64,000 nucleotides of DNA, taken from Capillidium heterosporum. Taxonomy: Eukaryota > Entomophthoromycota > Entomophthoromycetes > Entomophthorales > Capillidiaceae. A program made the translations under genes and the position numbers. The notes under the pieces are model-generated. The model searched no databases, was not told the DNA's origin, and saw only the letters and a program-made list of their open reading frames with translations. Shown here one piece after another: positions 36,421-54,720 of this stretch (position 1 is its first letter; the number at the start of each line of letters is the position of its first letter). Where the stretch lies: assembly GCA_016630905.1 (NCBI GenBank), contig WBMQ01000002.1, positions 2,976,001-3,040,000 of the forward strand. Reading direction: 5' to 3'.

Positions 36421-37860
36421 TTAACAAAGTACCTCATTATAGAATTCCGGATCCAACGCCTTTAGAAAATCATTATCCAGCGTAATCGTCAGCCAAAGCG
36501 AAGTTAAAGTAGCTCTCAACGGCTGAGTGATCAAAGAAATGATGTTCCAGGTCAGGACAACTTGAATGAAGCACAGTAGGGTGGAAGTTAAGTTAGTCAA
36601 GTCCAGGTAGGTGTATGTTAGGATGAAGGTTGCTATCGTCGAAGTTAAAGTGAATATCAAGTTGATCATAGTCAGTACGAAAGTAATCAAGTTGTCTTGA
36701 ATTAGATGGTCGGTTCCCTGATCTAAAATCAAATACCAGCTTTTAAACCCCGACTTTAAGAAAGAGTGGTTGGTCAGCAGTAGATAAGGATAGGCATACT
36801 CGTTGACGAAGGTTGTTATCATCTCCAACTTTGCTATACAATAGAAAGGTCAGTAGGGTTGCAGACATTAGATAGGTACGTATTAAAGTAGCGTTGCAAC
36901 ACGTTAAAAAAGCTAGCCAACCACCCTGACTGTTACTTCCGACCGAATTGACCAGTAGCTGAATAGGCTTTACCAGCGTTAAAACTAAAGCACCTAGAGC
37001 TAAGGAACCCAATTTCGACAGTAAGTTGAGCTGTCCAACCCTGTTGAACTTTTCAAAGAACTGGTAAGCTGACAGCAAGTTATAAAAGTCTTTAATAAAC
37101 TATACAAAGCCAACATTAGTCTAAAATTATTCTATATAATAGTTACCTGAAAGGACCAGTAGTAAGTAAATAAGACTACAGCCAAATTGAAATAGAACCA
37201 AGCTTTATCTATCCCATCAGTAATAGCAAAGTTCAGAAATATAAAGTTGGACCAGGTAAACAACACCAGTACCAAAAATATGAAGTAGACGAATGCCTTA
37301 TCTAGAGCTACCTTAAGCTTGAACTTATTTCTCTTAATTGCAAATAAAGCTTGAAACAACTTGGTCGTCAAGTCTAATTGTTTGCGCAACAGGAACCAGA
37401 AAAGTAAGGTGAACAATGATATAGAAAATATAATTGCGGAAACTAGTAATTGGTTGGATAGTATCAACACTGTTATCGCCAGAGTGGTAAATACTAGTAT
37501 CTGCAATATAAAAGTTAAATGGATTGCCTTCTTCGTATACCTACAGTGTAATAAAAATAATAATTTTAGTAGAAGTTTTATAGTAAGTTACCTTTCTAAT
37601 AGGAATAGATAGCTATTGGTTAACAGCCAAGTTACTACTAATGAAGAAAATAACAGCGTGGTCAAAAATATTATGTTAGCATTGTCTAGTATGTCAACTT
37701 TTAAATTTATAAGGCTGAAGGTTGTCAAAGTTAAATATAAAATTAAATTCAAAAAGAATACTAGCAAGAATTTCTTATCTTTGGTCTTGTTTGATGTTGA
37801 GATTGCTAAGTTTTCAAAGGTTTGCGGCTGTAACAAAGTTTGACGAGACTCTATATCCAT
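36421..37860 (-). CDS. Choline-transporter-like (CTL/SLC44, Pns1-type) membrane protein
   Basis: Four exons on the minus strand: 37592-37860, 37147-37540, 36880-37099 and 36421-36833 (introns 46-51 nt), 431 residues. About ten hydrophobic segments are predicted. Family clues: the YYWSFQ block (CTL: YWT.QV), a conserved Gly-Ser-Leu-Ala segment (KLGSLALGALVLTLVKPIQLL), a short cysteine pair before a helix (LTCCNATLIR), then VNEYAYPYLLLTNHSFLKSGFKSW, where CTL proteins have FN(K/R)YAY...GKSF, and finally a segment ending DPEFYNE (CTL: DPEL). These proteins lie in the plasma membrane; some move choline or related solutes, while yeast Pns1 has no proven substrate. It is shorter than most (500-700), lacking a long N-terminal tail. 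All parts are in frame. Confidence 0.75.
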
Positions 37861-39266
37861 ATATTAAATAAATAAGCTGAGGTTGGAGTGAAATGCTAAA
37901 AGGTAAAAGTGAGTTTAGTCGAAAGGTACTCGATATACATAATTGAAATAGCTATATTGGGAGTTTCTGGAATATTTATTTCTTTTGCAATAGATGAAAT
38001 CTTTGAAATGAAGTTCCAACTTGACAATTCCAAATTTTCAACCCAAACCCACGGGTGGGGATTTAAGAAAATGAAGTATACAAATAAGATTTGAGTAAAA
38101 GAGATATTTATTGGAAAGAAGTGTCTAAACTTTTAACCTCGATTGGGTACCCTGTTTACAGCTAAGCTCAAGAAACCTGTCAACTACAGGTTTGTAAAGA
38201 TGGTTATCATCTATAGGCTTATTGCATTTGACTGTAGATCTGTTGGTATTTGCATTGTAAATCTTTTATGATATTTAAGCTCTATAATATTTAAAAATGT
38301 ATACTACTGATAAAGTGTTTGGGGTAAGAATTTTAAGAGTTTTGCTAGCTCAAGGCTAAACGTATTGCTCTGTACTATATCAAATGTCCAAGATGTAAAA
38401 AATTTTATGCTGGAGCCATAGGTTCTATTTGGAGATAGAGAACACTTAATATGGACCATAATCGTATAGTGAAAATCGATTCCAATTAAAAAATGTATAG
38501 CTTTCAATTTAGATCGGGCCTATATTGTTCCTTATAGATATTGATACGTTTTTAGACACTTGGCAAAGCAGTACGTAGTCCGATATTAGTAATGTAGAAC
38601 TGGAGCTCCCTAATTATACATTTAAACATATATAGTAGAAAGACTACGCATATGATAAACTACAGTATCAGCTACCATAAATTTCTCAAGACTTACTAAA
38701 TCCAAGGTTAGATCTTTAATCAATGAGCAAATCTATATTAATATTTTTTACCATACCCAAAAGGACAAATAGAGAACACAGCAATAGATCCTACTTTCTC
38801 AATTCAGCGGAAATTATTAACTTTCCGTCAGGTTGGGCAGAAATTAAGCCCGACAAAAAAGCCCAGTAGAACCCACCTGAAATTCCAATATTTTTAGATA
38901 GATGACAAGTCCCCAAATCATAAATTATTCCAACATCAAATCTATCAAATCCATTCCAAATTGCCCTTCATAGTGTTCAAAAGTACCTGTCTTTAATCCA
39001 TCAAATCAAGTAAATTAATTTGCAGCCTTTTTTGAACGGGAAGAAAGCCTACCTTATTGGAGACGTAAATTCGATCTGGATAAAAGTTTCCTATCAATTC
39101 TTAGGATAGGAGACCGGAGTTTCATTTCGATTAATAATCCAGAGACAGGTGCGAAACCTATAAAAGCAAAAGGTAAGCCAAGTTCCAAGCAACAAAGTTT
39201 TACCTACAAAACCTTCACCCTAGATTAAATTCAAAGTAGTGGTTGTCCCCTCAACAATACCAAAGG
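37861..39266. other. Intergenic region between divergent genes
   Basis: About 1.4 kb between the leftward CTL gene and the rightward first ABCC gene, and probably holds both promoters. No specific site can be supported. Confidence 0.5.
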
Positions 39267-42200
39267 ATGATGGACCAGTATATACAGAAGGTTGTTCACG
39301 GCCTGTTGCCGTTGATAAAATGTTTAGATGCGGAAGGATGGGTAAGTTTGATTTTACAATTTTTGTATTCATTTTTATTTCATTAGGGACCTTGGAGTGA
39401 TATGCGAGAACCTGACTTCACACTATGCTTCGAACAGAGGTAACTATTAATCAATAGTTTCATGTTTATTTATACGTAAGTTTAGCTTAGTTACCATTCC
39501 AAACTTACTCCTAATCTTAATTGGTATTCCTAAACTGGTATACCTGATAAAGTATCAACAAGTCGACCATCATAGTCAAAATTTACATTTCTTTGCTAAG
39601 ACGGTAACGATTTTTAATATTCTTTTCAATTTATTAAAGTATTTGACATATAGTTCTTTTCCATCATATTGATAATATCCGGAATATCTATATTCATTTT
39701 AGAAGGCCAAGGCTTTTTGAACGACTGGATACTAAACATCTCCGCTTTAAGTGCGTTTACCCAAGCTTTAGCCATGGTAAAGACTTTTTGGCATTTTAAA
39801 GACTAATGTTTTGGCTAGATTGTCGGTGCCTTACTCTCTTTATTCACCCATAGATCGGAGCTTTATAGTTCCACTTTATTACTGATTTACTGGCCCGTCT
39901 ACATATTTCTTCAAGGCTTAGAGTACAGAACCATGCTACTGAGTGATCACCACATATTCCAATCCACCCGGTTTTGGTTCTATGTCACCCACCTTGGTCT
40001 ATCTTTAGTTATGTTTGTAACTGAATGCTACCCCAAGCACGTTGAGTCGGAATACATAGGCTTTGATAACGAGTATGAAACCTCTCCTGAAGAGCGGGCC
40101 AACATTTACTCTTACTTGACTTTCAGCTGGATGTCCGGATTACTTTCGTTAGGCTATCCGCAAGCACTTGATCGCTGAAGATCTATGGAGCCTACCAAAA
40201 GCTTACCAAGTCGATACAGTTTCCCAACAGTTCCAAAACGCTTGGGCTCAGCAAACCAAAAGCAAGCTGGACCCTTCCCTGACTGCTGCTTTGATTTACG
40301 CTTTCAGTGGACCCTTCCTGTTCGCTGCTCTTTTCAAAGGAATTCAAGATGTGTTAGGTTTCATCCAGCCAACTCTACTCTCCTATCTAATCAACTTCAT
40401 TGGAGACTACCAAGATGAAGCTAAAGGAAAACCCATATACTATGGTTTTGGTATCGCCTTTGCCATGTTCATCACTGCTATTGTACAGACCTCCTTCCTC
40501 CACCAGTATTTCCAATTGTGTATGGTTACCGGCATGAAGTTACGTACCGCTTTGGTGACTGCCATTTACCAAAAAGCTCTTAAAATCAGTTCCAATACCA
40601 GTCAAACTAGTTCGGTAGGTGAGATTGTAAACCATATGAGTGTAGATGCCCAGAGGCTACAGGACCTCTGTAACTACGTCCACGTCATCTGGAGTGGTAT
40701 ATTCCAAATCGTCATTGCTTTGACTTTACTGTACATTAAAGTCGGGCCTTCAGTATTTGCCGGCTTGTTGGTAATGATCTTGGCCATACCTGTCAATACC
40801 TACATTGGTAGCAAACTCCGCAGTCTGCAGCAGATTCTATTAAAGGTAAAGGACAGCCGTATCAAGCAGATGGATGAACTACTTTCCGGCATCAAAGTAA
40901 TCAAGCTGTACGCCTGGGAGAAGTCTTTCCTAAGTAAGCTGTTCCATGTGCGTAATGACCAAGAATTGGATACTTTGCGCAAGTACGCCTACCTCAACTC
41001 GGCCACTACCTTCACCGGTTTCTCTCTACCTCAAATAGTCAGTCTCACTACTTTTGCAATATACACTGTAATCAGCGATGTCCCCTTGACCGCCGACACC
41101 GTATTTGTTTCCTTGGCCTTACTCAACCTGTTGGCTTTCCCTCTCAACATGCTGCCTTACGTCATAACTTCTGCAGTTGAGGCCATGGTATCCGTCAAAC
41201 GTATTCATGGCTTCCTCACATCGGAGGAGATTGATCCCAAGGCTGTCACCAAGCTGCCGAAAAGTGAAGATCCAAAAGTGCCTGCAGTTGAGGTCCGTTC
41301 CGGAAGCTTCCAATGGAGTAGCACTGCCTTGAACCCTACTTTAAACAACATCGACCTCACAGTCAAACGTGGTCAGCTCTACTCTATTATCGGCAGAGTG
41401 GGGTCCGGTAAGTCATCCCTAATTTCAGCCATCTTGGGTGATATGAGTAAGCTGGAGGGAGATGTCACAGTACGTGGCAAAGTTGCATTTGTCCCCCAAC
41501 AACCCTGGATCATGAATGCTACCGTACGCGACAATATCATCTTTGGTCACCGTTTCAACCAAGAATTTTATGATGAGACCATTAGAGTTTGCGCCTTGAA
41601 ACAAGATTTGGATATGTTGGTATCGGGCGACATGACCGAAATTGGTGAACGTGGCATCAACTTATCAGGTGGCCAGAAGGCACGTATCTCATTAGCTCGA
41701 GCTGTCTATGCTAGAGCTGATGTCTACCTCTTAGATGATCCCTTATCTGCTGTAGATGCTCATGTAGGTAAACACATCTTTGACAACGTCATTGGTCCTG
41801 AAGGTATCCTACGCAGTAAGACACGAGTCTTAGTAACCCACGCTGTCAACTTCTTCCCTCGCATGGACCACCTTGTCCTACTTCATAAGGGAGCCATCCA
41901 GGAATCTGGCAGCTACCAGGAATTGACCGCCAATTCCAACTCAGAGATCCATAATTTTATAGCTGCTATGGCACAAGAAACCGAACGCCCTGAAGAGATC
42001 GAAGACTCAACAAGCCAACTGGGTAAATCGATGGGCAATCAGAGTATCCTTAGCCAGGTTTCTGTTGCTCAGTCAGAGATTGAGGAAGACAGAATCATGT
42101 ACCGGGCTGAGTCTTATTCCAGCTACCAGAGCTTGCGACCAGCTTCAGTAGCCTCCATAAGACGTAGAAACCAGCGTAGTAACATCGATCCCGAGAACGA

Positions 42201-44088
42201 CAAGGTGGATCGCCTGATTACTGTCGAAGAATCTGCCCAGGGCAGTGTCTCTTCCTCCGTGTACTCTGCCTATTTCAAAGCTTGCTCCTACAAGAACATC
42301 ATCTTATTCCTTATACTCGCTGTGTTTGTTCAAGCCGGTACTCTAGCTGGTATGATGTGGTTGAATACCTGGACTAAGGAGGGCTCAAACTACAATCCCC
42401 TCTACAACGTAGGTATCTACGGTGCTATTAGTATCGGTACTGCCTCCATAACCTTTGTCCAATATGTAGTCCTATATGTAGTGTGTGGTTTACGAGCCGC
42501 CAAAACTACCCATAACTCGATGCTGATGGCGGTTGTCCGAGCACCCATGTCTTTCTTTGATACAACGCCGTTGGGTCGTATCGTCAACAGATTCTCCAAG
42601 GATCAATCTACTATCGATGAGACTCTACCAAGATCGTTTGGTGGCTACATAGGTACGTTGATGAAGGTTATCTTCGTTCTAGGTGTTATCTCCTACACTA
42701 CTCCTGCCTTCATCGGGCTCGGTGTCATTTTAGGTGTTATCTACCTTTACATTCAACGCTACTATTTACAAACTTCCCGCGAATTGAAGCGTCTCGATTC
42801 GGTGTCCAGATCCCCTATCTTTGCCCATTTCCAGGAAACCGTTGGTGGAGTTACTACCATCCGTGCCTACCAGCAGCAACCCCGATTTACGGCTGAGAAC
42901 GAGGACCGATTGGATCGCAACCTTAAGGCTTACTATCCCTCCGTATCCTTGAACAGGTGGTTAGCCGTTCGCCTCGAATTCTTGGGTGCCATCATCATCT
43001 TCAGTTCTGCCATATTTGCTGTCTTAACGCTGTACTGGGGTCTGAAGATTGACAACGGTGCCGTCGGTCTCTCCGTGACCTACGCCTTGAACGTGACCCA
43101 GTCGTTGAACTGGTGTATCCGTATGTACTGTGAAATTGAGACCAACATCGTATCTATGGAGCGTGTCCAGGAGTATATCGAACTGCCTTCAGAAGCTCCC
43201 TATGACTCTACCAAATCGATCAATAAAGATGACTTCAAAGCCATCAAACTGGACCGAGATGAAGACCTTGGCAAAGTTACCCCTGCACCCAACAACTGGC
43301 CAAGTTCGGGAGCCGTTGAATTTAAGAACTACTCAACTAGATACCGAGCTGGTCTGGACCTTGTACTTAACGATATCAGTTTGAAGATCGAACCAAGACA
43401 GAAGGTCGGTATCGTCGGTAGAACTGGAGCCGGTAAATCGTCGTTAACTCTAGCGCTATTCCGAATTATTGAAGCCGCCTCTGGTTCCATCCTTATTGAC
43501 GGTGTTGACATCTCCAAGCTGGCCTTGCACGATCTCAGATCTCAGATCTCGATCATCCCTCAAGATCCCGTTCTGTTTGCAGGTACGGTGCGTGATAACT
43601 TGGATCCTTTCGGAACCATGGACGATGCTGATCTTTGGAGGGCCCTGGATCACGCCAACTTACAGGAGCATATCCAAAGTATGGAGGGCAAGTTGGATGC
43701 TACCGTATCTCAAGGTAAAGTTCATTTTATAGCAATTTTTATTTACTTTTTTATTTCAATAGGTGGCGATAACTTTTCAGTCGGTCAGCGTCAGCTGATA
43801 TGTCTAGCCCGTGCCCTACTCCGTAAATCTTCAGTCTTAGTCTTGGATGAAGCTACCGCCGCCATCGACTACCAAACCGATAACTTGATTCAACAAACTA
43901 TAAGGGAGGCCTTCAGTCACTGTACCGTCTTGACAATTGCCCATCGTATCAACACTGTTATGGATGGGGACCGTATCTTAGTTTTGGACAAAGGTATGGT
44001 TGCCGAGTTCGATAGCCCCAACGCTTTGTTGAAGCGCAAAAAATCCATATTCTACGGCTTGGCCAAGGAAGCTGGCCTTACCAGCTGA
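39267..44088 (+). CDS. ABC transporter, ABCC/MRP (Ycf1-like), tandem copy 1
   Basis: An ATP-driven exporter of conjugated or organic anions, in vacuolar or plasma membrane in this family. Exons: 39267-39341, 39387-39439, 39486-39603, 39654-39776, 39819-43714 and 43763-44088. The small 5' exons encode an N-terminal TMD0 (CLDAEGWGPWSDMREPDFTLC). The core is TMD1, NBD1 (Walker A GRVGSGKSS, signature NLSGGQKARISLARA, Walker B VYLLDDPLSAVDAHVG), linker, TMD2 and NBD2 ([39 protein letters not shown]). NBD1 has Asp after Walker B, as usual in ABCC. About 1529 residues if one nucleotide is skipped: the 5' frame ends at UGA 40176-40178 while the core is in the +1 frame, which is closed by TAG at 40150-40152. 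The shift therefore lies in 40153-40178. An in-frame, stop-free intron (43715-43762) hides in NBD2. Confidence 0.92.
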
Positions 44089-45592
44089 GATTAAGTCCTA
44101 AGTTTGCTACTCTCTACTAGGGCTAAGGTTTAGATTTTTAAATTTTGAAATTGTGTTTTATCAACTTCATACCTATCGATATTTTAAAGTGATATCTGTA
44201 GAGTTATTTCTATAGGATTAAAGTTAGTATCTTCTACTAAAATATCATTTATAAAGTTTTGTTTAATTATTTTAGTATACTTGTTTTTCATCTATATCCT
44301 TCAGCTTTCTAAACTTTTCTTCCTCCTATTCTTTTCTCTAAAGGAAAAAGGCATGTTAACCTGTAGCCTTCTTCCTCAAGACAATTAATAGGTGCCGACA
44401 ATTACAGATCCCTTCAGTCCTTGGATCTTAGGTGGCTTTTATTCAAGTACCAGCTTTTAAACCTTTTGAAAGTTGTTGGTTTGTAGGGAGTGATGGGTAT
44501 TTGAGAATTAGAATCTTTAGATCCATGGTCCTTACTAGTAAAATTTGTGAATAGAGAGAATTGCCAGGTATTATGTTTAAGGTTAGTATAATAATGCATA
44601 AAGAAAAATATATTTTGTATTTAATAAATTATTAAAGTATGTACAAAATTTAGCCTTGAAATTTAATTTATATCTTGTCAAAAGTATCTTAACACCTTTG
44701 TTGGTCATGATAGCGGAAATTGGATCTAAAATTATAATTTGAATATAGATTGCTTACGTTGATTCTTTATTAGGGTTTGTAAGTATATAGATATACCTTC
44801 TATGGCTCAGTACTAATAGCTTGAAAAGAAAGTATTACTTTATTTAGTTAGACTAGTAACCAGAGTTTCCTTTCCAAGTAAAATTTGTAGTAGGTAAGAT
44901 CAAGAGATCCAAGTTCAAATTACTAATTTTAAATGTAAACTATTTGAAGCATCAAATTTTATCAAACTGTTGCTGTGAAAAACTCCAGTTCTGTAACAGC
45001 GATATTTCTTGTGTCCTACCTTGAGGCACACAAGTATCAGAAGGGTCGGATTATCCAGTCAACTAAATAGTGCTCTAGTTAGGTTTATAGTAGTAAGCCT
45101 CCATCCTTGAGCATCTTGGTGCACTATAATAAAAGCTGATCTTGAAACTGTCTAAAGTGAATTGATTTTAGTGCTTTTATATCAATCATATCTTTTAGCA
45201 GCTATCCATCGTTATATACCTAATCCAAAGGTCTCAATCATATAAAATGTTAGAGAATAGCAGCTGACTCATCAAAAACTTGGGCGCAATGTGTCGTAAA
45301 TAGAACTGATTAAACTGTAATCTGAATCTTGAAATGTGCCATCAAAAGTGAGACTACAGCACTTAAATTGTATAGCATAGGTTTATGCTGTTATACAGCC
45401 TTCAAACTTTGGAAAATTTCAACTGATCCAGTTTTGGTTACTATTCAACGATTCAGTTACCGATGAGAACTCAATAGACGCAGAAACAATTCTAAATTAC
45501 AGTTTAGTTTACATACGATATAAAAACCATTGCTACTTAGAAATAAATTCAAATATCGACTTTCTATTCGAGATTATATCATAAAAGTTACT
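44089..45592. other. Intergenic region between tandem ABCC genes
   Basis: About 1.5 kb, AT-rich. No open frame or clear duplicate of the region upstream of the first copy is seen by eye. Confidence 0.5.
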
Positions 45593-50399
<4,807 letters not shown>

Positions 50400-50556
50400 T
50401 TGTAGGTCTCCCAGTTATCTTTATTAGCAAAGTAGCCATCAGAATTGAAGTTTAAAAGAATGAATTTAATATCCAAAACTTTGGAATCGTGGCCTTATAT
50501 TAAATTTTGGAAGTTTTAATAATATTTTTCATCAATACTCATATTTATTTCGAAAA

Positions 50557-52686
50557 TTAATGAACCTTCTTTCCACCTACAAACGTCCTTTCAACCTTCA
50601 ACAGCTTCTCCACCTTCGCGTAGGTTAACTTCTCCACATCCAACTCCTCCCACTTACCATCGACTATCAAAAAGTCGGCTAGTTTGCCAACCTCCAAGCT
50701 GCCGATATCTTCGTCCAAGAAAGTAGAGTAGGCACCATCGATAGTCATCCCCTTTAACGTCTGAACCTTAGATAACTTCTGTTTGGGGATACCAACTCTG
50801 TAGCTTTTTGGAGTTGGTAGGTTTTTAAAGAGTGGCGGGTGGTTGCAGCGTAGAAGGTTCCGATGGGGTCAATGGGTTCTACGGGGAAGTCAGGTAGATA
50901 ATGGTAGGTGTTTAACTCTATTATTTTCGTGTTAGTATAGGGATATATGGAGGCGATAGTTTACTTGGCATCTAGGAGTTTGACAGGACAGTAAGCGAAT
51001 TCGAGTCTTGAAGCTTGGAGTCGGTGTTCGGCGTACAGCATGTCAGTAGTAGCTAAAGTAGAATTAGTAGTTTCAATGCATATCGTTAGTTTACCGTGGG
51101 TGGGTTGTATCGAAGGTATAACATCCAACTTGGAGAACCTAGGAATATCCACTTCCGTCTAAAAGGTAAATGTCAATAATTAAAAAGCGTGCTAAACGAA
51201 AAGTATACCAAAATCTGAGCATGCTCGATGCGATTCCTTCGAGCCTTAAAAGCTTCGGCGCCAACTTCATCTCGCAACTTCTCAAAACAATCCAGTGCCT
51301 TGCGGTTGGCGTTATCTCCGATAGCGTGCACGTTGATCTGGTACCCATTTCCAAACCACAGCTTCATGCGAGCTAAGAGTTGTTCTTCACTCAGCAGCAG
51401 CGTGCCTTTGAACCCTTTGTTGTCAGAGTAAGGCTGTAGGAGACTGGCCCCGTAACTACCTAAAGCTCCGTCCAAGATGAACTTGACACCTTTGACCTGA
51501 AGTTTGCGGAGACTTTGGAAGGGTACAGATTCAAGCCCAATTTTCCATCCTTGAAGCTAGAAGCATTGTCGCAGAAAATGTCAGAATGCGAGCACCAAAC
51601 GAATGAACTGATGCGAACTTTCAACTTGTTACTTAAGCTTAACTTGCGTAGCACCTTTAAAGTTGATAGCTCAGTACCTGCATCTACGACAGTAGTCACT
51701 CCTTTTTCTACCAAACTATGTTGCGCTTGCAATATCAAATTTTCGATTTCGACTTCGTCCAACTTTGGCATAACATCCTCCAACAAATTCATGGCATTAT
51801 CGATAAATAGGCCGGTAGGCGTACCGTCCTTGAACCTTAAGATCTGCCCTCCATCCACCTCGAACTTGGGGTCCTTAACTTCAGGGTGCTTTTCGATGAG
51901 TTTGGAAAGTAGTGCTTCGTTAATCAACTTGCCGTGGTAGTCAGCCCGCGTCAACAAAATAAGTTTGGAATTCAATTTTGAATCAGTGAAAGTTAAGTCT
52001 CTAAAAGTTGGTAGTCTGGGCTCCTTGAACTTGTTTTGGTCCCAACCGTACCCCTCAATAAACTTTTTATCTTTGTTGTCCTTGTAGAAGTTTCGAACTT
52101 CAGTCTGGATTTCAGCTAGGCTTGAGGTGGCTTTCAGGTTGATAGTTTGCAATGCTTTAGCGTAGTGTAGTATGTGCCCGTGAGAATCTATTAGCCCGGG
52201 CATGATGGCTTTGCCTTCCAAGTCAAAGACTTTGAACTTCTTATTGCCGATATTGTACATCAGCTGTAGGTCGGTAAAGCTACCTAAAAAGTCGATTTTT
52301 CCATCTTTTACAACTAAGCTATCGATTCCTTTGTCAGTGTTGTAGATAAAATCACCACTGGTTGAGTTCAATGTCTTGAAGCTGGAAAGTTTGAAATTGG
52401 TTAAACCGTAAAAGTTTTCCTTATTATAAATATCATCAAAACTTTCCAAGTCATTGATATTGAATAGTTGCAGGGTTGTATCGATGTAGTAGTACTGGTA
52501 GATGAAATAAAATAGGGGTAGAGATAGTACGACTACAGCCAACGAAAAGAATTTTAAGAAGCTTTTGGAGTTATTGAGATTGTAGTGGTACCGTTGCAGT
52601 TCTAGCTTGGAGAGTAAGGGGTTAGTCTCGTCGGTTGACTCGGACTTGGTGTTAGTACTCTTCTTCCTGGAGTGTAGGTCTCCCAT
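50557..52686 (-). CDS. Membrane-anchored amidohydrolase (YtcJ/amidohydrolase_3 type)
   Basis: A metal-dependent hydrolase of unknown substrate. Exons read on the minus strand: 51601-52686, 51209-51556, 51095-51158, 50965-51052, and a last part starting near 50922 and ending at TAA 50557. The N-terminal 60 residues are Ser/Thr-rich cytosolic sequence followed by one transmembrane segment (FFSLAVVVLSLPLFYFIYQY), so it is a type II anchored enzyme. The metal motif is GLIDSHGH, followed by YGWDQNKF, FILDGALGSYGASLL, INVHAIGDNANR and RIEHAQI. The C terminus (GMTIDGAYSTFL, GSLEVGKLADFLIVDG) is typical. Oddities: the intron at 51557-51600 has a weak donor (GTTTGG) and might instead be a frame change. 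The conserved STDFPVEPIDPIGTFYAATTR stretch is entered through ACC-UGA-C by a +1 shift and left by a -1 change. The gene may be decaying or contain sequence errors. Confidence 0.82.
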
Positions 52687-54136
52687 CTCAAAAATCTCTT
52701 GTAGAACGTAAAGTTTGAAAATAAAAGTGCAAACGTCACTTATATAAGCTTTCCAACAGAATCGAGGGTTGGGTTTATCAAGTGACTAGTTTCATCATGC
52801 CTTTTAGCTAAAATTTAAAGTTTGTTAGGTCAAGTTTCACATTCTACTGTTTTATAAATTTCCTATAGAATCTTCGATTTTGTTGCTGTAGTGGTGAATT
52901 ATTGATGTGACTAGTTGTAGCTGCACAGCTGGTACAGAATTGAAATGGTCCTAACTTGGCAAAGCTCAGGTCAGCTATATTAGATTTGATAACTAAAATG
53001 TAAGTTTGAGGAATGCTTTTAGGATAAGCTTCAAGTAGGCATCAAAACAGTCTTTGATGACTTGGAATAGCACTTGTATTTAAACACTGGAGATGAGTTT
53101 TATTCCAATTTTATATCAAAATAGCTTCCATCGCCTTTACTTCAGACTTTTTGGAAGGGAAAGGTAACATTAGTAACTTTATATAGGATAAATTTATATC
53201 ATTTCGATTGTATAAGATTGTTATTTGAAGATGGATTTACAGTAGTTTGGGTTCAATTAGAATCGAGGTTTCCATCCAACAATTTATATATATATTTGAA
53301 GTACTTGGGGTTTATAAGTAGCAATGAATGTTCCAAGCATACCAACAACATGGTGCTTGAGCTCATATACTTTGTGTCCGCTTTTTGCAAAGCATTTCTA
53401 TCGATTTGGGAGGTTGAGTTTCTAACAAATGTGGTATTGATTTCTCAGCTACATCCATCCAATAGATTATATCGAGTCATATAGGTACCAAATAGAAAAC
53501 TACATGTATGATTTTTATACAATTGTATATTTGGAAAGGTATATATTCAAAATTCCAGTATATGCAATTTTCCTTAAGGTAGACTATTTACAGTAGATCT
53601 TAGTTTTAACAACCCACCATATCTTACTCGAAAATTGAACCATCTCAAATTTTTTACCAAATTAAAGGATTTAGTATAATAAGCTAAAGCAAAAGGGAGA
53701 TGCCAAACAACAAGCTCCAAATATAATAATATATTTTGATGGAATCTAAAACATTCATTTGGATCTCATTTTCCTACTTTCCAAGCTGGTAAACTGCTAT
53801 ACTTTTTGTAAAAAGCTGTGGAAGCTCGGTAGGTTGGAATGGAAGTGCTATATGCTGTATAACTTGATATCAAAGGTTTTAGAATAGATGGTATGAGGAT
53901 ATAGAGCTTAATAGTGGCTATTTTGCTTAGGTTTGCTAAAGGTGGATTTTACAAATAGCCAATTTTCAAAACAATTTGCATTGGTATTAAATTGATATAG
54001 GTACAAAATGTACTTTTAGTTACGAGGCTATCAAACTTTCGATGATTCCAGTTGAAAAAAACGAGAAAAGATAATACTTTAGGGTAATAGATATAGGTGT
54101 ATATTTTTTGAATAACTCATGCCTTCCTTTTCGAAC
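52687..54136. other. Intergenic region
   Basis: AT-rich, no convincing coding frame. The frame at 53218-53484 (+) lacks motifs. Confidence 0.45.
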
Positions 54137-54720
54137 TTACAGACTTGCAACTCGCTTAGTTGCGAATTGCAAAGCTAGAAGAAAGTTAGTAGTTGGTTTA
54201 GCTAAAAGTAGCGGAGCTATAATATCCATCTTATGGCTAGCGTTGTGATAGTACTTGATGCTTTTGCAGATATCATCTTTACAGTTCATGAATATCTCCC
54301 CGGTGTGGCCACTTGAGTTTATGTATTTATTCTCGGGACCAGAGCTTATAGAAGGCATCTTAGTTGGTAGCTTTGATCCAATTCTGAAGCTTCCTGGTCT
54401 GACTATCTTTATTGGTGTGGGTTTCGTAGGCAGCTAAGCAAGTGACATCGTACAACTCTTGTACTCCTACTTTATATTTTTTTTACTGGAGTTGGTGTAG
54501 TTAAACCTGGTTTGGTGATGCGGACTCTAGTTGGGCCTCACAGGAAGTTGAGGATTGTGAGCTGGATATCTAGCTTGGATCATTTGTCTTGGAGAGTTAA
54601 GCTGGAAGATGGGCTTGAAGGCAGTAAAAATAGGTTGTTGGTGTTTATACAGGAGTGGAGGAAGCAGTTAGCAGCCACTGCAAAGGTAACTAACGCTCTG
54701 ATTTACATCGCTTTGTAGTT
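54137..54720 (-). CDS. Possible basic Pro-rich protein (start uncertain)
   Basis: Downstream part on the minus strand: a frame rich in Lys, Pro, Ile and Ser (PTKPTPIKIVRPGSFRIGSK) leads into NKYINSSGHTGEIFMNCKDD and a hydrophobic tail ending QFATKRVASL (stop at 54137). A 58-nt GT-AG intron (GTAAAA...GCTTAG, roughly 54431-54488) joins it in phase to RVRITKPGLTTPTP upstream. Further up, a frame beginning near an ATG in ARYPAHNPQLPVRPN would connect only through another +1 step at AAC-UAG. An opposite-strand frame (54512-54718) overlaps and is not excluded. The basic, Pro-rich start suggests a nuclear or chromosome-associated role, but no family is recognised. Confidence 0.35.

Noticed and set aside
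39819-40180. An intron explaining the ABCC frame change
   Set aside because: No GT-AG pair of suitable length and phase is shared by the two paralogues without deleting the conserved SWMSGLLSLGY...EDLW segment.
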